Origin: Bifidobacterium platyrrhinorum | Lineage (GTDB): Bacteria; Actinomycetota; Actinomycetes; Actinomycetales; Bifidobacteriaceae | NCBI RefSeq assembly: GCF_010667645.1 | Contig: NZ_WHZV01000001.1 | Coordinates: 572,809-636,808 of the forward strand | Reading direction: 5' to 3' | Length of the DNA: 64,000 bases | Shown: piece by piece, positions 43,050 to 54,114 of the stretch | Position numbering within the stretch: position 1 is the first letter of the stretch | Layout of the letters: the number at the start of each line of letters is the position of its first letter | Program-made: the position numbers and the translations under genes | The notes under the pieces: generated by a model | Told to the model about the DNA's origin: nothing | Databases searched by the model: none | The model's input: only the letters and a program-made list of their open reading frames with translations

Positions 43050-43909
43050 TTACACCGTATGCAGTCCGACGATCGTCGCGCGGAAGCCTCCGTCATCGGT
43101 ACGCGACAACCGGAGTTCCGCGCCCATGGCATTGCACGCCGCATCGGCGATGGACAGTCCCAATCCGACGCCGTCCGCGGCGCTGATGCGCGAATCCGTC
43201 CCACGATGGAACGGCTGGACCAGCTCGCCGAGGTCGTCCGGAATCGTCCCGTCGGTGGTGTTCTCGATGACGAGATGCAGCGTGCCGTCACCATCGTTTC
43301 CGGTCTCAATCGTGACCGAACCGCCGTCGACGTTGTGCACGACCGCATTGCGCACGAGGTTGTCGACCGCCAGCGACAGCAATGCCGGATTCGCCGTGAC
43401 ACGGAATTCATCCGAATCGGCAATTGTCACCGTGACGCCTCGATCGTCCGCGTCTTCGGTCGACCGGTCGATGGCATCATGCAGACAGGACATGACGTCG
43501 GCAGTTCCGTCACCGGCCCTAAACGAGGATTCGTTTTCGCCGGTGCGCGCATAGGCGCCGCTCTGGATGCGCGACAGGGTGAGCAGCGCGTCGACGAGTC
43601 TCGCGCCACGTCGGTTCGCGGCGAGCGCGCGGCACACCGACGGTTGGTCACCGTCATGGTGCCGTCCATGTTCATGCACATCACGATGTCCCCGCCGTCG
43701 CGTTGTGCGGTATGGGAAACGATGAGGTTCTGCGTGACGATCAGTGCGGCCATCATCGCGATGACGATGAGCACCACGGCGAGGGTGATCCGCGCGCGGA
43801 ACGTGTGCGGACGCAGCCGCTCCGCCCATGAACGGGAACGGGATTCCCCATGTGGTTCTTCGACGTCCATGGGGGAGATGCTTGTCTGGCTGGTGTCGTT
43901 GTCGTTCAT
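43050..43909 (-). pseudogene. Frameshifted, internally deleted sensor histidine kinase
   Basis: The N-terminal part (start 43909) encodes a basic lead and one membrane segment (ITLAVVLIVIAMMAALIVTQ) in one frame. The rest, from ALAANRRGARLVDALLTLSR to the end, is in another frame, switching near 43630. The C-terminal half keeps the second kinase helix and an HATPase domain (DNLVRNAVVHN, ISAADGVGLGLSIAD). The sensor loop, HAMP linker and the phospho-acceptor H-box expected between the two parts are absent. About 130 residues appear lost. It overlaps the remnant regulator upstream. Confidence 0.8.
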
Positions 43910-44400
43910 CGCAATCGATATCCTTTCCCGCGCATCGAAACGACCGCGTCACGGTCGCCGAGTTTGCGGCGCAGCGAGTAGGCGGTGGTTTTGACGAGGT
44001 CGGCCGCCGTGGATGCGGTCGCAGGGTCATCCCATACGGCGTCGTGAAGGGACTCCGTGCTCACGTAACCGCCGCCCGCGAGCATGAGCTCGACCAGGAC
44101 ACCGTGCTCCTTGGGAGTCAGATCAGCTGGAGCACGCCCGGAGCCGACGAAGACGAGTCGCTTCGCCATGTCCAGCGTGATGCCGCCACGGGTGAGCACG
44201 GTGCCATCGCCATCCGATCCACCGCCCGTCCGGCGTCGCAACGCCCGGATGCGGGCGAGCAGCTCCGGATAGGCGAACGGTTTGGTCAGATAGTCGTCGA
44301 CACCCAAATCGAGCCCGCTGACCCGGTCGCCGATCTCGGCGGCGGCCGTGAGCATGAGCACGGCGACGGGGATGCGGTTCGCGGCGATCGTCGCCATCAT
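43906..44400 (-). pseudogene. OmpR-type response regulator lacking the phospho-acceptor half of its receiver
   Basis: Recognisable homology begins at about 44400 with ANRIPVAVLMLTAAAEIGDR and VSGLDLGVDDYLTKPFAYPE, the last third of a receiver, including the conserved Lys. The N-terminal acidic pocket and the phospho-acceptor Asp (about 70 residues) are missing, and the frame upstream has no receiver-like sequence. The C-terminal winged helix (LTPKEHGVLVELMLAGGGYV, SLRRKLGDRDAVVSMRGKGY) is complete. Its stop overlaps the kinase remnant start, as in a once-intact operon. Confidence 0.75.
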
Positions 44401-44577
44401 CCTGCGATTCCTACGGTAAGGCGAAAGTGAGGCGGTCGGGTCGGACAAGCGAACCGGGCTCGCCTTCATCCTTGCGTTCCCGTCCGCATGCCCGGAATGT
44501 AGGACGCGTAGGCCGGTGGCGGACACGGGTGGCCTATGGTGGCGCATGGTCGGACTTCAGATACTCAAGGGAGGACC

Positions 44578-46665
<2,088 letters not shown>

Positions 46666-46701
46666 GCGGAATCGGAATCGGACACAGAGGAGATTTTCGA
46701 T

Positions 46702-47574
46702 ATGACAAACGTTGCAACCACACCCTCCGGCCAGCCGTTGGGCATCAGCCACAGGCCCAGCCCCACCGAAGCCATGTTCGCGAAGTTCAAGGCGGAGAAC
46801 AAGCCGGCCTTCATCGGCTACCTGCCGTACGGCTTCCCGAACCCCGAGGTCTCGCTCGACGCCTTCCGCACGATGGTCGAGCACGGCGTCGACGCGGTCG
46901 AGATCGGCCTGCCGTACTCCGACCCGGTCATGGACGGCCCGGTCATCCAGGCCGCATCCTCCATCGCCCTGAACAACGGCGAGACCATCCGACGCGTCTT
47001 CGAGGCCGTGGAGACCGTGGCGAATGCGGGCGGCGTGCCGCTCGTCATGAGCTACTGGAACCTCATCTACCATTACGGCGTCGAACGGTTCGCCCGCGAC
47101 TTCGAGAACGCCGGCGGCGCCGGCCTGATCACCCCGGATCTCATCCCGGACGAGGCGGGGGAGTGGATCGAGGCCTCCGACCGCCACGGCCTCGACCGCA
47201 TCTTCCTGGTCTCCCCGGATTCCGCCGACGAGCGTCTCGAAGTCGTCGCGAGGAACGCGCGCGGCTTCGTCTACGCGGCCGCCCGCATGGGCGTCACCGG
47301 CGAACGCGCGAGCATCGACGCGTCCCCCGAAACGCTCGTCGAACGCACCCGCAAGGCCGGCGCAAAGAACGTGTGCGTCGGCATCGGCGTGTCCACCGCG
47401 GAACAGGGCGCGAAGGTCGGCGCCTACGCGGACGGCGTGATCGTCGGCTCCGCGCTCGTGCACACGTTGCTCGCCGACGACAACCGGACCGCCCGCGACA
47501 CCGCCGAGGGGCTGAAGCTGCTCGCCGCGAAGAGCGAGGAACTGGCCGCCGGCATCCACGGCGCACGCGCCTGA
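46702..47574 (+). CDS. trpA: Tryptophan synthase alpha subunit
   Basis: Cleaves indole-3-glycerol phosphate to indole and glyceraldehyde-3-phosphate and passes indole to TrpB. 290 aa with the catalytic Glu in VDAVEIGLPYSDPVMDGPVI and the catalytic Asp just after. GLITPDLIPDEAGEW and VGIGVSTAEQGAKVGAYADG provide the phosphate site. It has an N-terminal extension of about 20 residues compared with E. coli. AGAGGAG precedes the ATG. It is 36 bases downstream of trpCB and clearly in the same operon, with lgt further on. Confidence 0.96.
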   Translation: MTNVATTPSGQPLGISHRPSPTEAMFAKFKAENKPAFIGYLPYGFPNPEVSLDAFRTMVEHGVDAVEIGLPYSDPVMDGPVIQAASSIALNNGETIRRVFEAVETVANAGGVPLVMSYWNLIYHYGVERFARDFENAGGAGLITPDLIPDEAGEWIEASDRHGLDRIFLVSPDSADERLEVVARNARGFVYAAARMGVTGERASIDASPETLVERTRKAGAKNVCVGIGVSTAEQGAKVGAYADGVIVGSALVHTLLADDNRTARDTAEGLKLLAAKSEELAAGIHGARA

Positions 47575-47669
47575 CGGTTCCGATACCGGGTCCGGCCCGT
47601 CGCGGACACGTTTCCCGCCGCTTCCGGCGGAGAGCGGGCCGCGGACCGGACCCTGCGTAGGATGAAAGC

Positions 47670-48611
47670 ATGAATCTCGCATATATTCCCTCACCGACGT
47701 TCTCGAAGTTCCAGATCGGCCCGGTGACCATCCGCATGTACGCGATATGCATCCTCATCGGCGTCTGCTTCGCCGTATGGATCCTCACCCGCCGCTGGAA
47801 GCGCGTCGGCGGCACCTTCGACCAGGTGCTCGACACCACGCTGGTGGCCGTGCCCTCCGGGCTGGTGGGCGCGCGCCTGTACCACGTGATCACCACGCCG
47901 GCCGCGTATTTCCCGCCCACCGGCGATCCCGCCGACATCGTCAAGGTGTGGGAAGGCGGCATGGCCATCTTCGGCGGCATCGGCGTGGGCGCGCTGGCCG
48001 CGTTCCTGTGGTGCCGTCACAAGCGGTACCCGTTCGCCCTGCTCGCCGACTGCCTCGCCCCGGGGCTCCTCGTCGCCCAGGCCATCGGACGTCTCGGCAA
48101 CTGGTTCAATCAGGAGCTGTTCGGCTGGCCCACGAATCTGCCATGGGGGTTGAAGCTCAACGACTCGTCCGACGCAATCGGCCGCACCGAGGTGTGCTAC
48201 CAGGGCTCCGCATGCCCGTCCGGCACGCTGTTCCACCCCACCTTCCTGTATGAGATGATCTGGAACCTCATCGGCGCGGCGCTCATCGTCTGGCTCGGCC
48301 GCAGGCTCGCCGCGCGTCTCAGGGCGGGCCAGCAGTTCGCCATGTACATGATCTGGTACGGCCTGGGCCGCACCTGGATCGAGAACGTGCGCATCAACTA
48401 CTCCACCGTGATTCTGGGTCTCAGGACCAACGTGTGGACCGCCATCCTCGTGTTCACCGCCGGATGCATCCTCTTCGTCGTCCTTCACCGCGTCGGCCAG
48501 GAGACGTCGACGCTCGCCGCCCGTCTGACCGCGGTCACCGCCGACGAGCTCGAACGGCAGGCGCAGTCCGGGAACGACCACGACGGCGAACGCGCGAAGA
48601 ACGGCGACTGA
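47670..48611 (+). CDS. lgt: Prolipoprotein diacylglyceryl transferase
   Basis: Transfers diacylglycerol from phosphatidylglycerol to the lipobox Cys of prelipoproteins at the membrane. 313 aa with seven membrane segments and the signature AIGRLGNWFNQELFGWPT. HPTFLYEMIWN and the Arg/Glu of MIWYGLGRTWIENVRIN (essential Arg) are also present. The C terminus is a charged tail of about 30 residues. It lies between trpA and rpe on the same strand. It would process lipoproteins such as the one at 41613. Confidence 0.95.
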   Translation: MNLAYIPSPTFSKFQIGPVTIRMYAICILIGVCFAVWILTRRWKRVGGTFDQVLDTTLVAVPSGLVGARLYHVITTPAAYFPPTGDPADIVKVWEGGMAIFGGIGVGALAAFLWCRHKRYPFALLADCLAPGLLVAQAIGRLGNWFNQELFGWPTNLPWGLKLNDSSDAIGRTEVCYQGSACPSGTLFHPTFLYEMIWNLIGAALIVWLGRRLAARLRAGQQFAMYMIWYGLGRTWIENVRINYSTVILGLRTNVWTAILVFTAGCILFVVLHRVGQETSTLAARLTAVTADELERQAQSGNDHDGERAKNGD

Positions 48612-48674
48612 ACATTCGCCGCAACGCACCCGGGCACCGCCCATAGTCCCATTTGATAGATAAGGTATGGAACC

Positions 48675-49343
48675 ATGAAGAAGATTGAAATCGCCCCCAG
48701 CATCCTGTCCGCCGACTTCTGCAACCTCGAGCGCGACCTCAAGGCCATCGCCGACGCCGACCTGGTCCACGTCGACGTGATGGACCACCACTTCGTCCCG
48801 AACCTCACGCTCGGCGAGCCGATCGTCAAGCGCATCTGCGAGGTCACCGACCTGCCGGTCGACGTGCACCTCATGATCGAGGACCCGGACCGTTGGGCCC
48901 CGGAGTACGCGCGCCTTGGCGCCGCCTCCGTGTCCTTCCACATGGGCGCCACCCACGCGCCGGTCCGTCTGGCCCGCCAGCTGCGCGACATGGGCTGCAA
49001 GGCCTGCTTCGCCGTGCGCCCCGCCGAACCGGTCGAGCCGATCTTCGACATCCTCGACGAGTTCGACATGATCCTCATCATGACCGTCGAGCCCGGCTTC
49101 GGCGGCCAGAAGTTCCTCGACAACCAGATGGCCAAGGTCCGCCGCCTGCGCGACGAGATCACCCGCCGCGGCCTCGACACCAAGATCCAGGTGGACGGCG
49201 GTGTGAGCCCGAAGACCGCGCACATCGTGGCCGAGGCCGGCGCCGACGTGCTCGTGGCCGGCTCCGCCGTGTACGGCGCCGACGATCGCGCGGCCGCCAT
49301 CGACTCCATTCGCGAGAAGGCCGCCGCCGCGTACCGCGACTGA
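48675..49343 (+). CDS. rpe: Ribulose-phosphate 3-epimerase
   Basis: Interconverts ribulose-5-P and xylulose-5-P. In bifidobacteria this feeds xylulose-5-P to phosphoketolase. 222 aa TIM barrel with IAPSILSADFCNLERDL, VHVDVMDHHFVPNLTLGEPI (metal and catalytic Asp), MTVEPGFGGQKF and the second catalytic Asp in VDGGVSPKTAH. Length is normal. AAGG lies ahead of the ATG. Followed at 66 bases by hisE. Confidence 0.96.
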   Translation: MKKIEIAPSILSADFCNLERDLKAIADADLVHVDVMDHHFVPNLTLGEPIVKRICEVTDLPVDVHLMIEDPDRWAPEYARLGAASVSFHMGATHAPVRLARQLRDMGCKACFAVRPAEPVEPIFDILDEFDMILIMTVEPGFGGQKFLDNQMAKVRRLRDEITRRGLDTKIQVDGGVSPKTAHIVAEAGADVLVAGSAVYGADDRAAAIDSIREKAAAAYRD

Positions 49344-49409
49344 GCGCAGGCGCACGGGTTTCCCGCGGGATTCCGCATTCCGACACCAAGAAGAAAGCAT
49401 CACAGACAC

Positions 49410-49673
49410 ATGAAGACGTTCGAATCGCTGTTCGCCGAGCTGAGCGAGAAGGCCAAGACCCGTCCGGAAGGATCCCTGACCGTCGACGAGCTCGACAAGG
49501 GCACCCATTTCATCGGCAAGAAGATCGTCGAGGAGGCCTCCGAGACCTGGATCGCCGCCGAGTACGAAGGCGCGGACCGCACCGCCGAGGAGATGAGCCA
49601 GCTGCTCTACCACGTGCAGGTCATGATGATCAAGCACGGCCTGAGCCTCGAGGACGTCTACAAGCACCTGTGA
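49410..49673 (+). CDS. hisE: Phosphoribosyl-ATP pyrophosphatase HisE
   Basis: Hydrolyses phosphoribosyl-ATP to phosphoribosyl-AMP, the second step of histidine synthesis, and so acts directly before HisI (2267). 87 aa, the size of free-standing HisE, with the MazG-like metal site in [20 protein letters not shown] and [14 protein letters not shown]. It precedes hisG by 76 bases, an arrangement usual in Actinobacteria. Confidence 0.95.
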   Translation: MKTFESLFAELSEKAKTRPEGSLTVDELDKGTHFIGKKIVEEASETWIAAEYEGADRTAEEMSQLLYHVQVMMIKHGLSLEDVYKHL

Positions 49674-49749
49674 CGTGACGTCCGAAGCGACGTCCCGTAC
49701 CGCGGCGCGGTCACCAAAGGCCGCGCCGCACAACGATTAGGGGGAAACC

Positions 49750-50601
49750 ATGCTGAGAATCGCCGTGCCCAACAAGGGCATGCTGTCCGAACCCGCCTGG
49801 AACATGCTGGCGGAGGCGGGCTACCGTCTGCGCACCAACTCGCGCCAGCTCGTCGTCGAGGACCCGGACAACGACATCGAACTGTTCTACCTGCGGCCGC
49901 TCGACATCGCCGTGTACGTCGGCCGTGGCACCATCGACTGCGGCATCACCGGCGAGGATCTGCTGAAGAACTCCGGCACCGCGGCGCTCGAGCATATGCC
50001 GCTCGGCTTCGGCGCCTCCACGTTCCGTTTCGCCGCGCCGAACGAATCCTCCTTCTCCAAGCTCGAGGACATCGACGGCAAGAGGGTCGGCACCTCCTTC
50101 GACAAGCTCGTGCACGACTACCTCGTCGACCACGGCATCAACGCGGAGACCATCCACCTGGACGGCGCGGTCGAATCGTCCGTGCAGCTGGGCGTCGCCG
50201 ACCTCATCGCCGACGTCGTGTCCACCGGCACCACGCTGCGCAACGCAGGTCTGCGCATCTTCGCCGACCCGATCATGCATTCCGAGGCGTGCCTCATCCG
50301 CTCGCCGCGTCTCGACGAGAAGGACGAACGACTGACCATCCTCAGCCGTCGTCTCGAAGGCGTGATCACCGCGCAACGCTACGTGCTCATGGACTACGAC
50401 ATCCCCGTGTCCAAGGTGGCCGCCGCCGTGGCCGTCACCCCCGGCTTCGAAAGCCCCACCATCTCCCCGCTGCACGACAAGCAGTGGAACGCGGTGCGTG
50501 TCATGGTGCCGAAGGCGAAGGTCAACCAGCTCATGGACAAGCTGTACGAGGTGGGCGCGCGCGGCATCATCGTGACCGCGCTGACCGCGTCCCGCATCTG
50601 A
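49750..50601 (+). CDS. hisG: ATP phosphoribosyltransferase HisG (long form)
   Basis: Catalyses the first, feedback-regulated step of histidine synthesis from PRPP and ATP. 283 aa, the long form that carries its own C-terminal ACT-like histidine-binding domain and does not need HisZ. Visible features are [16 protein letters not shown] at the start, CGITGEDLL, the PRPP-binding [12 protein letters not shown] and the C-terminal [21 protein letters not shown] precedes the ATG. It directly follows hisE; the next gene starts four bases after its stop. Confidence 0.96.
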   Translation: MLRIAVPNKGMLSEPAWNMLAEAGYRLRTNSRQLVVEDPDNDIELFYLRPLDIAVYVGRGTIDCGITGEDLLKNSGTAALEHMPLGFGASTFRFAAPNESSFSKLEDIDGKRVGTSFDKLVHDYLVDHGINAETIHLDGAVESSVQLGVADLIADVVSTGTTLRNAGLRIFADPIMHSEACLIRSPRLDEKDERLTILSRRLEGVITAQRYVLMDYDIPVSKVAAAVAVTPGFESPTISPLHDKQWNAVRVMVPKAKVNQLMDKLYEVGARGIIVTALTASRI

Positions 50602-50604
50602 GGC

Positions 50605-51273
50605 ATGACGACGAGCCGAAGCATGACCGACCGCAACGCCAGATCCACGTACAGTCCGGAACCCCGCGACATCTATTTCACCATCCCGAACCTGCTCAGC
50701 CTGTTCAGGATCGTCTCGATCCCGTTCATCGCATGGCTGATGTCGAATCACGAGATGGTGAATGCGTTGATCGTGCTGGCGGTGTCGTCCCTGTCCGACG
50801 GGCTGGACGGCATTCTGGCCCGCAGACTCAACCAGGTGAGCAAAATCGGCCAGATCCTCGACCCTCTGGCCGATCGTCTGCTCATCTTCTGCTCGATCAT
50901 CGCTCTTGGCGTGGCCGGAATCATCCCGTGGTGGATGCTTATCGTGGTCGGTGTGCGTGATCTGTTCATGGCCGTTCAGGTGCTGTGGCTCGCCCAATAT
51001 GGATATGGTCCGCTTCCCGTGCATTTCGTGGGAAAGACCGGCACGGCGCTGCTCATGATGGCCATCGTCGCTCTCACCGTCGCCGATCTCGGCTCCGGTT
51101 CGCTGTTCCTCCTGCTGCATCTGGCCGCGTTGGCCACCGGCATCTGGGGCGTGGCGATGTACTGGCTCGCCGGTTACATCTACTTCAGACAGGGCATCAC
51201 CGTCCTGCGCCGGGAGGTGCCGCAGCGGCATGAGCAACGCGAACGGGAACGCCGCGAGAAGGCGCGCGTATGA
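50605..51273 (+). CDS. CDP-alcohol phosphatidyltransferase (PgsA-like)
   Basis: 222 aa with the family signature D-x2-DG-x2-AR-x8-G-x3-D-x3-D as SDGLDGILARRLNQVSKIGQ then ILDPLADR, and five or six membrane segments. The protein transfers a phosphatidyl group to an alcohol; in the syntenic mycobacterial cluster the gene is annotated pgsA2. A phosphatidylglycerophosphate or cardiolipin synthase role is likely. The stop overlaps the DUF881 gene start (ATGA at 51270). Confidence 0.9.
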   Translation: MTTSRSMTDRNARSTYSPEPRDIYFTIPNLLSLFRIVSIPFIAWLMSNHEMVNALIVLAVSSLSDGLDGILARRLNQVSKIGQILDPLADRLLIFCSIIALGVAGIIPWWMLIVVGVRDLFMAVQVLWLAQYGYGPLPVHFVGKTGTALLMMAIVALTVADLGSGSLFLLLHLAALATGIWGVAMYWLAGYIYFRQGITVLRREVPQRHEQRERERREKARV

Positions 51274-52262
51274 CCCACGGCGACCCGGCACCGGCATCCT
51301 ATCCGGTGGAAGCTGCGCAGAACGCGGAACGACGGTCCGTCCGACGCCGTTCCGCGTTCTCGCATGCCTACCGGGGTCTCATATCCCACCATGCGGCGCG
51401 TACGACGATCTCCGCGGCGGAACGCGAACGGCGCAAACGGGTGCGGCAGGACGACTCGCTGCGTCTCATCGACGATCTGACCAACCGTCCGCTCGATCCC
51501 ATCTATCTTGACGCGAACCTGGGCGCGCACAAGGAATCGCCCGTCGCCATGTGGGCCACCCGCGTGGTGTGCTTCGTCGTATGCATCGGCGTCGGGTTCC
51601 TCGGCAGCCTGTTCGTGCAACAACTCCACTCCGATCCGCGCAAGGAGGTACGGGCGAGCCTGGCCTCCGAACTCGAATCCTCACAGACCGAGGTGAACAG
51701 GCTCACCGGCGAGGTCGGCGCATTGCGCCGTCAGATCGACAGGCAGTCGAAACGGCTCAACATCACCGGATCCACGCAGACCGTGCGCAATGACGAGATG
51801 GCGAGCGGACAGGTGAAGGTGGAGGGGGAGGGCATCGTGCTGAGCGTGGCCAACCCGCTGGCCGCGGCGAACGATTCCTCCACCGGCGCCACGCCGCGCG
51901 AGACCGCCGGCAACCATCTGCGCGTCGTCACCGACGGCGACCTGCAGCAACTCGTCTCCCTGCTGTGGCGTGCCGGGGCCGAAGCCATCGCCGTCAACGG
52001 CTATCGTCTGGGATCCCAGACATCCATCCGCACGGCCGGCGGCACCATCCTCATCGGGCTGGACGCGGTCGAAAGCCCCTACCGCATCGAGGCAATAGGG
52101 GACAGGCGCACCCTGGCGAAGGTCATCGACCAGGACAATCTGGGAAGCCTTTACGATGCCTACAAGGACGCCGGCATCACACTGCAGGTGAAGCAGTACA
52201 AGACGATTACACTGGAAGCAGCCGTAGTCGGAGACGTCAGCTACGCGAGGAAGGTGAAGTAG
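51270..52262 (+). CDS. DUF881 protein, first of pair
   Basis: 330 aa with a cytoplasmic N terminus of about 90 residues, one membrane segment (VVCFVVCIGVGFLGSLFVQQ) and a coiled-coil stretch (ELESSQTEVNRLTGEVGALR). A DUF881 extracytoplasmic domain follows (DLQQLVSLLWRAGAEAIAVN, SPYRIEAIGD). DUF881 proteins occur in pairs around sbp throughout Actinobacteria, and homologues in Mycobacterium are Rv1823 and Rv1825. They may be envelope or division-related. It directly abuts sbp with no gap. Confidence 0.9.
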   Translation: MTHGDPAPASYPVEAAQNAERRSVRRRSAFSHAYRGLISHHAARTTISAAERERRKRVRQDDSLRLIDDLTNRPLDPIYLDANLGAHKESPVAMWATRVVCFVVCIGVGFLGSLFVQQLHSDPRKEVRASLASELESSQTEVNRLTGEVGALRRQIDRQSKRLNITGSTQTVRNDEMASGQVKVEGEGIVLSVANPLAAANDSSTGATPRETAGNHLRVVTDGDLQQLVSLLWRAGAEAIAVNGYRLGSQTSIRTAGGTILIGLDAVESPYRIEAIGDRRTLAKVIDQDNLGSLYDAYKDAGITLQVKQYKTITLEAAVVGDVSYARKVK

Positions 52263-52595
52263 ATGGCAGCAGTGCTCGGTCTGATCATCGGCGTGGTGGT
52301 CGGCGTGTTCGTCCAGCCGGACATCCCCGTATGGATCCAGCCGTACCTGCCGATCATGGTCGTCGCCGCCCTCGACGCGTTGCTCGGCGCGGCGCGCGCG
52401 TATTTCGAACGTCGTTTCTCCGATCGCGTGTTCATCATCTCGTTCTTCGCCAATGTGGTCACCGCCACGTTGCTCGTGCTGCTCGGCAACCAGCTGGGCG
52501 TCGGCTCGCAGCTGCAGACCGCCGTCATCGTCGTGCTCGGCATCCGCATCTTCTCCAACGTGTCCGCCATCCGCAGGTTCATCTTCCGAGGCTGA
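52263..52595 (+). CDS. sbp: Small basic protein Sbp (DUF1290)
   Basis: 110 aa with three membrane segments (AAVLGLIIGVVVGVFVQPDI, YLPIMVVAALDALLGAARAY, FVIISFFANVVTATLLVLLG). It also has the conserved FSDRVFIISFF and GVGSQLQTAVIVVLGIRIFS. It matches Sbp, encoded near ftsZ in Bacillus and between DUF881 genes in Actinobacteria. Its role is unknown. The start is the base after the preceding stop and its stop is one base before the next gene. Confidence 0.93.
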   Translation: MAAVLGLIIGVVVGVFVQPDIPVWIQPYLPIMVVAALDALLGAARAYFERRFSDRVFIISFFANVVTATLLVLLGNQLGVGSQLQTAVIVVLGIRIFSNVSAIRRFIFRG

Positions 52596-52596
52596 C

Positions 52597-53436
52597 ATGG
52601 CGAGACGAAACGGACGGGACGGAAGCGGGAACACCCTCAGCGAGATGAGGGCCCGCAACGAGGCGGAGAAGCGCAACGACGGACTCGAGACGGGCTCGTT
52701 CCCGCAGGTGCGCAGGCGCGGCACGGGCAAGCGTGTCATCGGCGACTCGGGCGTGAAGACCAAGATCGTCTCATCGCTGCTCGTGGTGCTCATGTGCGCG
52801 CTGCTCGGCTTCGGTTACATGACCCAGATCAACAACACGCAGTCCACCTACGAGACGATGAGCGAGGACGAACTCGTGCGCCTCATCAACGAGACCAGCA
52901 CGCAGGCGTCCAACCTCGAACAACGCAAAAGCGAACTCACCAGCCAGCTGACAAGCCTCAAGGCGGCCGCCGACCAGCGTGAACAGGCAGAGAAGATCGC
53001 CAAGCAGAACGAGGAGACCAGCGGCATCATCTCCGGGCGTCTGCCCGCACAGGGACAAGGCGTGGTCATCCGCATCACGAAGGGCTCGAAGCAGGACATC
53101 GACGCGGCCACGCTGTTCACGCTCATCGAGGAACTGCGCAACGCCGGAGCCGAGGTCATCTCGATCGGCAACGTGCGCGTCGTCACCTCCACCTCGATCG
53201 TCAAAGGCGACGACGGCAAGCTCCAATGCGACGGCATCACGCTCGACACGCCGTATGTCGTGCGTGCCATCGGCAATCCCGGTGACCTGCAGAACGCGGT
53301 GAACATCGCAGGAGGCATCGGGTCCAGGCTGAAGGTCATGTACGGTTCGCGCGTGACCGTCGAACAGTCCGACGACGTCGTCATCAACGCCGTGCGCGGC
53401 GCCAAGCAGTACAAATACGCGAAAACGGTGGAATGA
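52597..53436 (+). CDS. DUF881 protein, second of pair
   Basis: 279 aa with a basic cytoplasmic N terminus, a membrane segment (KIVSSLLVVLMCALLGFGYM) and a long coiled coil (about residues 85-140, SNLEQRKSELTSQLTSLKAA). The DUF881 domain includes LFTLIEELRNAGAEVISIGN and TPYVVRAIGNPGDLQNAVNI. It resembles the first DUF881 protein in layout but not closely in sequence. The start at 52597 is one base after the sbp stop, which indicates tight coupling. Confidence 0.9.
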   Translation: MARRNGRDGSGNTLSEMRARNEAEKRNDGLETGSFPQVRRRGTGKRVIGDSGVKTKIVSSLLVVLMCALLGFGYMTQINNTQSTYETMSEDELVRLINETSTQASNLEQRKSELTSQLTSLKAAADQREQAEKIAKQNEETSGIISGRLPAQGQGVVIRITKGSKQDIDAATLFTLIEELRNAGAEVISIGNVRVVTSTSIVKGDDGKLQCDGITLDTPYVVRAIGNPGDLQNAVNIAGGIGSRLKVMYGSRVTVEQSDDVVINAVRGAKQYKYAKTVE

Positions 53437-53561
53437 CTCCTGCCATCCACGATGCGGGCGGAGCGTCCGGTCTCCTCTCGCCGTGGTTATTCGGCCACGG
53501 CGTCCCAATCATCCCAAGGGTTCCCGCATTTCCTCCCATTCGTGGTCTAAGATAGGCAGTT

Positions 53562-53999
53562 ATGACCGAACCAATTCCCAGCGCAGGCGAAACCACCATC
53601 ATCGGCCTGCCCGCAATCACCATTCCCGTCACCGCCACCGGTGACCGTCCGCTCACCACGGAGGACCTCGACACGATCGCCCGTCTGTCGGACGGGACGG
53701 CGCTGCTGATCTCCACGCGAGGAGCGGTGTCGGGATCCCGCTATCTGCTCGACGAGGACGAGGTGACCGTCGGCCGCGACCCGCGCGCCGACATCCTGCT
53801 CGACGACTCCACGGTGTCGCGTTCGCACGCCGTGTTCCGCCGCGTCGGGGGAGTGTTCACCGTCGTCGACGCCGGTTCGCTGAACGGCACCTACGTGAAC
53901 CGCCAGCGTGTCGACCAGGCCACGTTGAAGAACGGCGACGAAATCATGATCGGCAAGTTCCGCCTCGTCTTCTTCACGAAGTCCGCCGTCATCGCCTGA
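53562..53999 (+). CDS. GarA/OdhI-like FHA-domain protein
   Basis: 145 aa. An N-terminal tail of about 30 residues contains the ETT phospho-acceptor motif (Glu10-Thr11-Thr12). A complete FHA domain follows at about residues 60-140 (VTVGRDPRADILLDDSTVSR, RSHAVFRRV, GSLNGTYVNRQRVD, GDEIMIGKFRLVFF), with Arg, Ser and His in the phospho-threonine pocket. Homologues GarA and OdhI are Ser/Thr-kinase substrates that switch 2-oxoglutarate metabolism. Position between DUF881 and MerR genes is conserved with Mycobacterium. Confidence 0.9.
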   Translation: MTEPIPSAGETTIIGLPAITIPVTATGDRPLTTEDLDTIARLSDGTALLISTRGAVSGSRYLLDEDEVTVGRDPRADILLDDSTVSRSHAVFRRVGGVFTVVDAGSLNGTYVNRQRVDQATLKNGDEIMIGKFRLVFFTKSAVIA

Positions 54000-54114
54000 C
54001 ACGTCGGCGGGTCCATCCCGCTTCGTCAGGGTGCCGGCGCGACTCACGGCGATCACGAGAACGGTGACGTACCGTCCGGATGTCACGTCACCGACGGCAA
54101 GAAGGGGAGTGGCG

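Noticed and set aside
44403..44547. Upstream extension of the truncated response regulator to 44547
   Set aside because: The extra 49 residues have no receiver-domain features and overlap the promoter region of trpCB.
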